Assembly (NCBI GenBank): GCA_030220185.1
Contig: JASPKZ010004958.1
Location: 213,501-277,500, forward strand
DNA from: Diploptera punctata
Lineage: Eukaryota > Arthropoda > Insecta > Blattodea > Blaberidae
Direction: 5' to 3'
Length of the DNA stretch: 64,000 nt
The notes under the pieces are model-generated. The model saw only the letters and a list, made by a program, of their open reading frames with translations. It made no database searches and was not told the DNA's origin. Both the position numbers and the translations under genes were made by a program. Below, in pieces: positions 55,391-64,000 of the stretch (the stretch's first letter is position 1; every line of letters starts with the position of its first letter).

Positions 55391-57085
55391 TTCCCTAACG
55401 CCTGGAAACATGGTCAGATAAAAATTCTATTGAAAATGGGTGAAAGAGATCCAACAGATCCCAGATCGTATAGACCAATCTGCCTGTTACCAGTACTGGG
55501 TAAGATGTATGAAAAGGTTCTTCGATAGCAAATGCAAGAAACCCTACAATTGCAGGCGTCGAATTACCAAACGGATTCAAACCAGGCTGTGGGACAGAAA
55601 ATGCCATAACCAAACTCTTCGACACAGTGCACGAAACAGAAGAAAATATCGCCATAGGAATCGACGTCGACTTCAAAAGAGCTTTCAACAGACTATGGTG
55701 GCCTAGTATTCTACGTGCATTAAAAAGAAGAAACTGCCCCAAGAACTTATACGCAACCATCAAAGATTACTTCAGAGGACGAACAGTTAGCCTGATCGAC
55801 TACGAACACATTGTTAGAAAATAAGTTCAACTGTAATACCCCCAGGGATCTGATCTCGGCCCCTTCCTCTGGAATCTTGTCCTCAATTAACTTCTGCTGA
55901 TCCTGGAAACCCTCCCGTACGGACAGCCGATCGCTTACGTAGACGACCTGGTTGTTGTGATACGAGGAGAGTCCAGAAGACGGATAGAAGAGAGAGGACA
56001 ATAAACCATGAACTTAATACAAAATTGGGCTGACAAACATAAGTTAACCCTATCGAAAAACGAAACCACAGGAATGCTCTTAAAGGGAAACCTCAACGAG
56101 CGCAGGGCTCCGACGATCAGGCTACATAACAACATTAGATCCAAACGCGAACTAAAGTACCTTGGGGTAACGCTACAAACGAAATTAAAAATTGACCGGC
56201 ACATAACGAATGTTACACAGACTGTGAAGAACCTTTTCAACGCCATAGCAAGATTAGGTGGAGAGAGTTTGGGGAACCTTTTAGTGCCATCAATTTCATG
56301 ACACTATACCAAAGCCCTATTCCAACAGATCTGCGCATATGCCGCCCACGGATGGGCTAGAAACCTAAAGCCAAGAGACCAGTCAACATAACTCTCTTCT
56401 CTTCGGCCCAGAGACATGTCCCTTATTCGTGTCAGAGAAAGCCTAATATAAATACGTTCCACAGCAGCGTTGCCAGTAATAGCGGGTGTCCCTAAAGTCA
56501 ATTGATATACTATCTTGCGAAAAGGATACACCTATACTTCCTGAGTCGCAATAAACCTGTAGTCATTGACACGACCTTGCCCTTACAACGCAGACATGTA
56601 CGAAGAGCCCGAGGGGCGAGGAAGGGGCACAAACAAAAACTAATGCTTTGAAACCATCACCAAGACAAATGGCAACAGCGCTGGCACAGACGAAATACAT
56701 TGAAGTACAACATACGCATTCCCTGCTAAACGTGACAACTTGCATGAAAATGTCGTGGATAAGGCCGCCACACACGATTACTCAATTGCTCTCAGGACAT
56801 GGACATTTTAGAGGCAAACTGCACGAGAGAGGACTTGTCGATTTCCCTCTATGCAACTGTCAGATCGCAGAGGAAGACGGCGTGCACCACATGATATACC
56901 GCTGTGCCAAGCACACGGCTATCAGAAGACAATTGGAAATAGCCGTGCACGTCAGCAATGAGGCCTGGCCTCCTTCTTTGCGGTTCTGGATGCAGAAAGG
57001 TAACTACAAGTTGATCGCGGAGTATACCCAAAAAGCTATAAACACACGAGCTGAAGAAGACACGAGGAAATCAACGATGGAATAA
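55386..57085 (+). pseudogene. R1-clade LINE reverse transcriptase, decayed
   Basis: Broken plus-strand reading in order: SYRPICLLPVLGKMYEKVL (55,460-55,525), IGIDVDFKRAFNRLWW (motif A with Asp, about 55,650-55,700), PQGSDLGPFLWN (motif B), AYVDDLVVVIRGESRR (motif C, YVDD, about 55,930), WADKHKLTLSKNET, RELKYLGVTL, and the C-terminal zinc-finger region LLSGHGHFRGKLHERG, CNCQIAEEDGVHHMIYRC (about 56,790-56,920). At least six stops or frameshifts. The motif order and C-terminal finger fit the R1/TRAS clade. The endonuclease is missing. Confidence 0.8.
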
Positions 57086-57371
57086 GTAGAATTAGAAGTT
57101 AGAATGTATCAATATGTATAGTTGATAAATTATAATATTAAGTTATCTTACCGACTACTCTACTGAAGCGAACGATGCAAATATTGTATCAGAAGTAAGC
57201 GTTAATTTACTATTGATTGGTTTATGAGACCATTAGTTGCTTTCAGTCATCTGATAACTCTCTTAACTTAGAATTTCAATTAATAAATTTATTTGTTGAA
57301 ATTCTTTCAATAACTTTTGGTATAAATCTGTGACAGGCCCCTTATACCGCGAACGCTTATATAATTAAATC
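57086..57371. other. No gene recognised
   Basis: AT-rich 3' flank or 3' UTR of the R1-like element. Confidence 0.4.
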
Positions 57372-57660
57372 CACCAGATGGCAGGACATATGTTTGAATG
57401 ACCAACATCCATTTTTAATTCCAAAACATATTTTAAGAAATAAATGTTCAATCACTTCATTTTGATAGGTTCCGATCGGTCAGTTTAGTTTACATCAGAT
57501 TAGTTTATAATTTACTAATCAGTATGTATGTAATTTATTTCATTAGGTTATGCAGGGACTGTTTTGTATACATCAATTTTTTGATAAACACGTTTGGGAA
57601 TTTATTATGAATGTTGGTCATTTCGATTTCCCATACATGTGGTGCCATCTGGCGACAATT
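57372..57660. mobile_element. MITE-like element with inverted ends
   Basis: Left CCAGATGGCAGGACATATG...GAATGACCAACAT; right ATGTTGGTCATTTCGATTTCCCATACATGTGGTGCCATCTGG. The ends are imperfect inverted repeats of about 40 bp around 200 bp of AT-rich sequence. Confidence 0.55.
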
Positions 57661-58399
57661 CCATAAACGGGACAATCCATATCAAATGGGACAGCTAGAA
57701 ATCTTGCAATTTATTATTTTAATTTTATGTATCCTTAAATATAGTGAATACATTTATAGACGTATTAATACAGAAATGTAATTTTTATCATTTATAGGTT
57801 CGTAGTTATGATGATCTAAAATTATCGTAAATATGATAAACTAAAACGTTTACTAACTAATATTTCTGAAACAGTAAACAGCAAAAATTTGTTTCAAACA
57901 TATTTATATAGGTGATATCATGTAGTTTAAGGGTGATATTTTTATAATTAGGATATTTTTTTTATTTTCGGTGTCAATTTTCTGTTTTATGACGGTTTAC
58001 TGCAGTACATTTATAAAAAAATGAAAACGGAAAAAATGCAGGATACTATTCACGTAATAAGGATTAATTTCCAGCAATTACCCTTTTGGAGAGTTGAATA
58101 GTTCAGAAAATATAAATGTTTTATATTCTATTTTCGTAAAAAACGGGTCCACGGCGCAGCAGATTCATTTCACGACCAAGGTCGCGCGCGTACTTTATTG
58201 AAAGAGCTTCATCAGTGACTTTTTCAACTGCCATTAAATCGAATAGGTTATTATATGTTCTGCTTAATGGAACAATACCGTTAATTTATAAAAGTGGCGA
58301 TATTTTAATTCTTTCGCAGTTCATATATATTTATTTATCAAATTTTATTCCTGAAGAAAGAGCTCTGTTACTTATGTTTACTGTGAATTATTAAACAAA

Positions 58400-58822
58400 T
58401 TATTTATAACTAAGTCACTCACTGGCTCTGTGAAACCTGTAGGTTCATGGCAGCGCGGACATAAGCTCTCCATACATCCCATCCCGAGCTAACGTTTTAC
58501 AATTATCCCCTGTATAATCTACTTCCCTCAAATCATGTATAATGTTATTCTCCCACCTCATTCTAAGTCTTCCAACTGGGCGTTTTCCCTCCGGTGTTCC
58601 TACCAGAAATTTCCAAGCACCTTTTCCATGCTCCATACGTGCCACATTTCCTGCCCATCGCAGCCTACGAGACGTAACTGTTTTTATTATATCTGGCTTC
58701 CTATACAGATCATGTTGCTCACTATTATGTATTTTTCTCCATTAACCTGTCTGTTCATCTCTTTTTGATCCAAAAATATTCCTAAGAACTTTATTCTCAA
58801 ATACTCGTAATCTTCTGCCCTT
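58400..58822 (-). mobile_element. RTE 3'-end fragment in copy 2
   Basis: The same insertion as 25,695-26,107, inverted: VARMEHGKGAWKFL, GTPEGKRPVGR, MRWENNI, tail CTCACTGGCTCTGTGAAACC on the plus strand. Confirms that the two host copies share one ancestor carrying this insert. Confidence 0.75.
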
Positions 58823-59889
58823 TTTTTTAAACAAATTATTTATTTTCTTACAAATTTTTTATTACAGTTTAAATGTAATATTATATAATAATAAAAACTC
58901 TTTCATCATTAATTGAATAAACTGGTATAAATTTTTATTGTGTTATAATTTACTATTTTCAGTCTTTAAAATAACTTTTTATTCAGTGTATTGTATTGTA
59001 CCATGAAAACGTTGAAGAAATAGTATGGTGATAAGATATCAATTCCAAATAAAACCGAATTTTTGTAATACTCGTACCACTTCCTACCAAAAGATTAATA
59101 ATGCAGCGTCAGCAAGTCTTCCTAAAACATAAGCTTCTAAATCAACAATTTTCAAGTTCAGGTTATAACATACTAGACAGCTGATTTATATCAGTATGTT
59201 TAGTGCATCTCGTCATTTTAAGATGTGTACAGTCAAATTAAGATAATATTATATTGTTTTTAACTAACAAGTTTGCAGATCTACAAAGACTGAATGGGTG
59301 AGTTAGAAGTTAAATATAATTTTAATTATGCATATATTAGTATACAATAGTTATTAAAAATATTATGTGTTAATATATAATTTTACATTTTCTTAAATGT
59401 TTCTGGAATGAAAGAATAATCGTAGAGGTATACATTTTGTGTTATAAAAGGAGAATAATGGGAAGTTTAGACATTAAATTAAATAATATAATAATTTTGC
59501 TTATAATAAAAGCTAATATTATCGTGCATTTTAATATCATCTTAGATATGTCATGAGTAGGGGATGCAAGATCAGTAAGTGATACCAAGCCAATAAAATA
59601 TATTTATACCTCTTAAATATTACTTGTAACAGCATGAAAATTGTTTTAAATTATTATCGATAGCTTAACATTACTTACAATATTCAACACCAGACATTGG
59701 TGTAGAGTACAAGTACAAAACATTACAACACATTACAAAACTACTCTCTAGAAAATATTTTTAATAGGCCTACCAGCTTGAATTCGTAGGTGCTTAGTAA
59801 TTTAAATTAAACTATACATTAGCCAAAATCAGCACAAAATTAACCGCCTACTGAATATTTCAATAAAGATTGTTATATTTAATGACGTT

Positions 59890-60085
59890 TATTATGTAGC
59901 AATTTATTTCAAGCGCGAGATTCTCCTACGTACAATAAATTTACGACACGGGACTCACGGATTTCCTTCCTTCTGGAGAAAGCTACATTCAGAATTGTTA
60001 TGCCTTTAAAATGCCATTGATTCCTATCGAGTTTGAACCCGCGAACCTCGGAATCGGAGGCGTGCAGAGTAACCACTTGTCCACG
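59890..60085 (-). mobile_element. SINE in copy 2
   Basis: Inverted counterpart of 24,361-24,552, with TCGAGTTTGAACCCGCGAACC (B-box region) on the plus strand, next to an (ATG/ATA)n run at about 60,087-60,130. Confidence 0.65.
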
Positions 60086-60705
60086 ATGATGGTGATGATG
60101 ATGATGTTATAATTGTAATAATGATAATAAAAATAATGTAATGATGATAATAACAATAAAAAATATTTGTAAGTGCGCAAAGGACTATTGCCAAGTAGCT
60201 CCGTCACTGTTTGTACGAGCGAGCGATCTCCACTCACGCGAAAGGTATTGCGGGCAGTCTACACATAGGAGATTTTAGGAAAAATAATTATTTTTGGTAG
60301 TTTCCTTTCAAGACTCCACTTTAATACTAATTACAAAAAAAACTGGTGTTAAGGGAATAATGTGACATTTTTTGATTTTATAAAATTTTTGGTGAGGAAG
60401 GTCAATTGCATATTAATTGCATTTACGCCCTTCAGAAAAACGAAATATTAACATAATAATTTTCAAGCGATAGAGCATAAAATCATCTATAATGTGACTA
60501 TCTTTTCAAGTTGAGCGAATAGCCATACTTCGAGAAATGTGTTTTATAAAAGAGACTATTTAAAACAATACGATAAATTGACAGCTCTATTACTCTTTAA
60601 TTACACCAAGCGAAGAATTGAAATTCGGTTCAGATATTCAGTATATCATAAAGTTTCCCGTGATGTTTAATTAAATAAGTAAGAGCAAAAATGTATATAG
60701 TAATT

Positions 60706-61488
60706 ATTTTTAGATACCCCGTGCTGTTTACCCGGCGTTGTCCGGGAATCTACTCATTCCGATCTTCTTGGCATAAATGAACCGAAAGCAAAAATTATTG
60801 TACTTCTTACGATTAGTTGAATAAGTAAAATTAAAAACAATTATAAATGTAATGTCGTAATCATTTTAAGATTCCCCGTGCTGACTACCCGGTGTTGTAA
60901 ACAGTGAAATGAAAAACAATTATAAATGTATGCCGTAATTATTTTAAGATTCCCCGTGCTGATTACCCGGTGTTGTCCGGGAATCTACTTATCTCGAACT
61001 TCTTGGCATAAATGAGCTAAAAGACAAAATTCGTTATTGTGAGTTATCCTTAAAAGAATTCCCGCCATGTGCTGCTTATGCCTGCACAGGAATCTAGGCT
61101 ACGTATTTGTCTCGATCTTCTTGGCATCAATGAAAGGCAAAAATGGATATTGTGAGTTATCCGTAAGAGATACACATATGCTGTCGCGGACTTTTTTGTA
61201 GAGCTTTTTGATATATTCAATTCTGTGTACATTAATGTTATGTATTTATTATGATTTAGGCAGAGCAAGCCATTTAAGCGTCCAAAAAGCTACTTTTTTC
61301 ACGTTTTCCACTACAAAGGGCGAATTTTAAGGGTTTAGAATTGCGTATTACAACTCTCTTATAGCCTATGTTCATCCCGGGAATCTCCTGAACATTTTGC
61401 AAAAAGCCGCATCACAATCGGATCAACGGTATGGCCGCGCATAAAGTACGAACAAACCAACAAACAAAACAAACATTCATTGTTATAT
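60706..61488 (-). mobile_element. Helitron-like element with internal repeats
   Basis: Its 5' end faces right (minus-strand start at about 61,488, ATATATAACAATGAATG). It shares TCCCGGGATGAACATAGGC and GTAGCTTTTTGGACGC with 54,870-55,290. The left part has three diverged copies of CCCCGTGCTGxxTACCCGG(T/C)GTTGT at 60,717, 60,875 and 60,954, two of them followed by CCGGGAATCTACT and CTTCTTGGCATAAATGA. Confidence 0.5.
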
Positions 61489-61489
61489 A

Positions 61490-61884
61490 TCAGATCATAT
61501 AATTATGTATGTTTGTCTTTTATAGACTACTAAACCGTTCAAGAGATCTTCGTGAAAATTTGTATGTACAGGATTTCAGATACGGCATCATTAGGTGTAG
61601 GAGTTCACCTGAAACGAAATTTTAAAAATCGCTCTAGCAATCGCAATTTTGAATGTTTCGCAACAAAACTCGGAATATCATATTAAAGTAAAACGAGGTA
61701 TGCATTTTCCAAAACCCAATGAAATCCAACCATTAGAAGTGGGAAATTACCTGAAATTTGAAATTAAAAGTTTACTCTAGCAACCGCCATGTTTGGATTG
61801 TATCAATGTATACAATATAATTAATTAACCTTCAATATTTAATTTATTAAGGCGTAGCAGCGCACGCCGCGTATGTATTATCTA
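61490..61884 (+). mobile_element. Helitron-like (HINE-type) element
   Basis: Starts TCAGATCATATAATTATGTATGTTTGTC and contains GACTACTAAACCGTTCAAGAGATC. The 3' end is GTAGCAGCGCACGCCGCG...TATCTAG, ending in CTAG followed by T. No ORF. Confidence 0.6.
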
Positions 61885-62071
61885 GTATACAATACATTAC
61901 ACAGTAACATCGCTGTGAGACATTTCAAAGAGTGGGGGGAGTGCCTCTCTGACACAGCACACACAGACACTTCAATTTTGAATGACGCTTCGCGAGTGAG
62001 GAGTTCATAGATACGATGCGCTTCATTGAACATGCGCGAATGACCCATCACTAGATTAATAGCACTTTAAA

Positions 62072-62160
62072 TGGACTATTTAACTCATGCCCCAAATGGA
62101 AGTCAATGACCAATCACGTTACAATGATTTTTTATTTACAACCAATTACAGTCGTGTTTC
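62072..62160 (+). repeat. Repeat shared with 55,301-55,390
   Basis: GGACTATTTAACTCATGCCCC, AGTCAATGACCAATCAC and ATTTACAACCAATTACAG; same order and orientation as the other copy. Confidence 0.6.
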
Positions 62161-62598
62161 GCCTCACTCTTTATCGATTTCTCTTTATCAGCTCCTGCTT
62201 TGGTGATAAAGAAAGATCCTCCTTTTTAATGTTCTGAACAGGTCAGAAAATTATTTTTCTCCAACAAATACATTGAATGTAGCAAATAATGAACAGATTA
62301 TTTGATTTTACAGAGTTGTTTACTAAAAAAAATAAATGAATAACCCGTAATGTTGATTATGATATATAGTTTGATGTGTTTCATTATTTCTCCACTTGGG
62401 TGCATTCTTACAATATTGCGATCTTATTTGGCAATAAATAATATGATCAAGGTGCAGTGAATGGACATAACCTGACATTTCTAATTTGTTTTCAAACATC
62501 GCCGTTTACATTAAATATATAAATATTTTAAAATAACTATAGTTAAACAATGATTTGTGAGTAAACAGCTTAATTTTATTCGTTAAATAGTCCTAACA
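62161..62598. other. No gene recognised
   Basis: AT-rich, nothing identified. Confidence 0.4.
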
Positions 62599-62692
62599 AA
62601 TGCCACTCTTGATTTCCAAATTCTTTAAATAAATTCACTCCTCACTTCGTGAGTCGTGAATTTATTGATAATTTGGAAATCACTCGTGGCAT
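62599..62692. repeat. Foldback hairpin
   Basis: AATGCCACTCTTGATTTCCAAATT...CACTC pairs with GTGAATTTATTGATAATTTGGAAATCACTCGTGGCATT across CTCACTTCGTGAG, itself a perfect small hairpin. Confidence 0.75.
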
Positions 62693-63137
62693 TACTTATG
62701 ATAAATATATGGTTAATGTGACTCGTGTTGGTTAGAATTTTAAGTTTGACAGATGTGGATTATTACTGTAGTTTTTAGATTTAAGTTGAATACGTTGTTT
62801 ATTTCACCAATTTAATTTAAAATATCATCCAACATTACGCATCGTTAAATTTGATTTTGTAGGTTATTCCTATCTTAAATTTTCATTCACTTTCTTCTAT
62901 TTTCGTACATTATTTTCTTGCTATTACAATATTTTTTTCGTTTTTTTATTGTTTTTATTTTATACGAATTATTATATACTGGTATATCCCTGGAACATGC
63001 CAGCAAACAAATTAGTAAAATATCACAGGAATTCTAGTGCACTTATCAGTCTTCAGTAATTCGAAGACAAAACACGCAAATATTATTTCTATTGTACTTT
63101 TATAAGATTCATGATGTGTTCCGTTGAGGTATTATTC
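62693..63137. other. No gene recognised
   Basis: AT-rich, nothing identified. Confidence 0.4.
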
Positions 63138-63374
63138 AAAATTAGTATAAAATTATGGAATATTCACCTGAAAGGTCCGTCTCCTCAACTTAATTAATTA
63201 TTTAACTGTAGCGCTTTCGGGACTTGTCCCATCATCGGCAGGATTCAAAACTGAAACACCAGTTTTGAATCCTGCCGATGATTGGACAAGTCCCGAAAGC
63301 GCTACAGTTAAATAATTAATTAAGTTGAGGAGACGGAACTTTCAGGTGAATATTCCATAATTTTATACTAATTT
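63138..63374. repeat. Nearly perfect palindrome, arms about 115 bp
   Basis: AAATTAGTATAAAATTATGG at the left edge is mirrored by CCATAATTTTATACTAATTT at the right edge. Reading inward I saw only two mismatches, with a loop of about 6-8 nt near 63,256. Centre contains GCGCTTTCGGGACTTGTCC. No ORF. Confidence 0.85.
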
Positions 63375-64000
63375 CTATAGTGTCTTAAAGAAATCCGCAC
63401 TTTGGTAAATTTATAATTCGGACATTATGATAACTATAGCGTTTGATGACTTATTTTGATGCACTATGATAAAAATTTACAATTTTAGAATACAAAATTG
63501 ATAATAGAGATATATTTCATATTTAAAGTCATATAGAGACTTATGTTATTCACAGATATTAATTCCATGGATTAATATGTATTCTGTAGTTGATAATCTG
63601 GACCTCAGGGTCGTATATTTTAGATGTTCTGCATTCCATGTAAGCGTATCTACAAAATAAGTCCTTAATGTTTGCTTTGATTATAAATCAAGAATATTGG
63701 TGCTACAATTATTATTATTTTCGTAAAAGATGTATAGTGTTATAAAATAATCAGAATATAATGTAAATGAATTTTAAGTAGTGGTATTAGGGTTTGAAGC
63801 AAATACAGTATAGCTCAGATGGAAGAAAATAGTCTTTTTTTTTCTTTCTGTAATTGAGACTGGGGAGGGAGGGGTAGCACCGAAAACTTAAAGATCTTTT
63901 GCTCTCTGCAAGTATATCATGGATGAATGGAATGAAAATCTACTCTACGGCGTATCTATGTCTTCATTCTACCAGGTTCTACTCTCATGACTCATACTGT
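63375..64000. other. No gene recognised
   Basis: AT-rich with a T-run at 63,834-63,844; nothing identified. Confidence 0.4.

Larger units (their letters stand above)
57669..60657 (-). mobile_element. 3.1-kb TIR element, copy 2 (inverted, one end lost)
   Basis: Starts GGGACAATCCATATCAAATGG, the same end as copy 1 (26,865). Homology runs in reverse orientation through all internal landmarks (AGCTCTTTCAATAAAGTACGCGCGCGACC, RTE fragment, SINE, TTCGCTTGGTGTAATTAAAGAGTAATAG) to about 60,657, where it stops about 80 bp short of the other TIR. The sequence beyond is unrelated. Confidence 0.7.

Overview
The window looks like repeat-rich, non-coding nuclear DNA of an arthropod, most likely an insect. 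The retroelement families resemble those common in cockroach genomes, but that species-level guess comes from family resemblance only. I found no convincing host protein-coding gene. Almost everything recognisable is a transposable element, a relic of one, or an endogenous virus-like element, often inserted inside one another.

Left part (1-19,600). A 5' piece of an RTE-type retrotransposon (1-1,855, minus) is followed by a Penelope-like element (about 2,370-6,806, minus). The Penelope copy is split by an ORF1-only jockey-type element (3,383-6,052) with a 9-bp target duplication. The Penelope copy itself sits at the broken end of the most notable object here, a decayed Polinton/Maverick (adintovirus-like) endogenous element at about 6,807-13,735. 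That element has a double-jelly-roll capsid-like gene, a penton-like gene, two fibre-like genes that share a module, the C-terminal end of an integrase with a chromodomain, an unknown gene, a cysteine-rich zinc-binding protein, a SAP-like micro-ORF and the N-terminal end of the large polymerase protein. It is broken by Penelope, by a short retroelement (7,937-8,325) and by a non-LTR element (11,946-13,527). A nearly intact CR1/L2-type LINE follows (about 14,641-18,813), then a gag fragment and a Helitron-like end.

Middle part (19,600-34,350). Scattered tRNA-derived SINEs, a decayed I/R1-like LINE (21,945-23,330, minus), a 3.1-kb element with terminal inverted repeats (23,718-26,865), a foldback (31,982-32,590), a relic of an intron-containing tRNA-Tyr (32,663-32,753) and long AT-rich stretches without recognisable content.

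Nested stack (34,352-54,352). One RTE-type element of roughly 3.5 kb is spread over 20 kb in four pieces. It is interrupted by a mariner-type transposon (35,242-37,963, TA duplication), by two jockey-type ORF1 units in tandem between one 9-bp duplication (39,246-43,404), and by a 9.8-kb hAT-like element (43,657-53,485, 8-bp duplication CTTTAGAG). The hAT-like element contains a Harbinger-like TIR element, which in turn holds a relatively young RTE copy with an open 683-codon reverse transcriptase ORF. It also contains a piggyBac relic in TTAA sites and a 563-bp tandem duplication, identical by eye, of Penelope/piggyBac sequence.

Right part (54,353-64,000). Helitron-like fragments, an R1-clade LINE relic (55,386-57,085), a short MITE, a second, inverted copy of the 3.1-kb TIR element (57,669-60,657), head-to-head Helitron-like ends near 61,489 and two foldbacks, one almost a perfect palindrome (63,138-63,374).

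The genes do not act together as a host pathway. The coherent functional set is the virion and genome-maintenance gene set of the Polinton-like element, now inactivated by stops, frameshifts and insertions. All boundaries and target duplications were read by eye; no alignment was computed.
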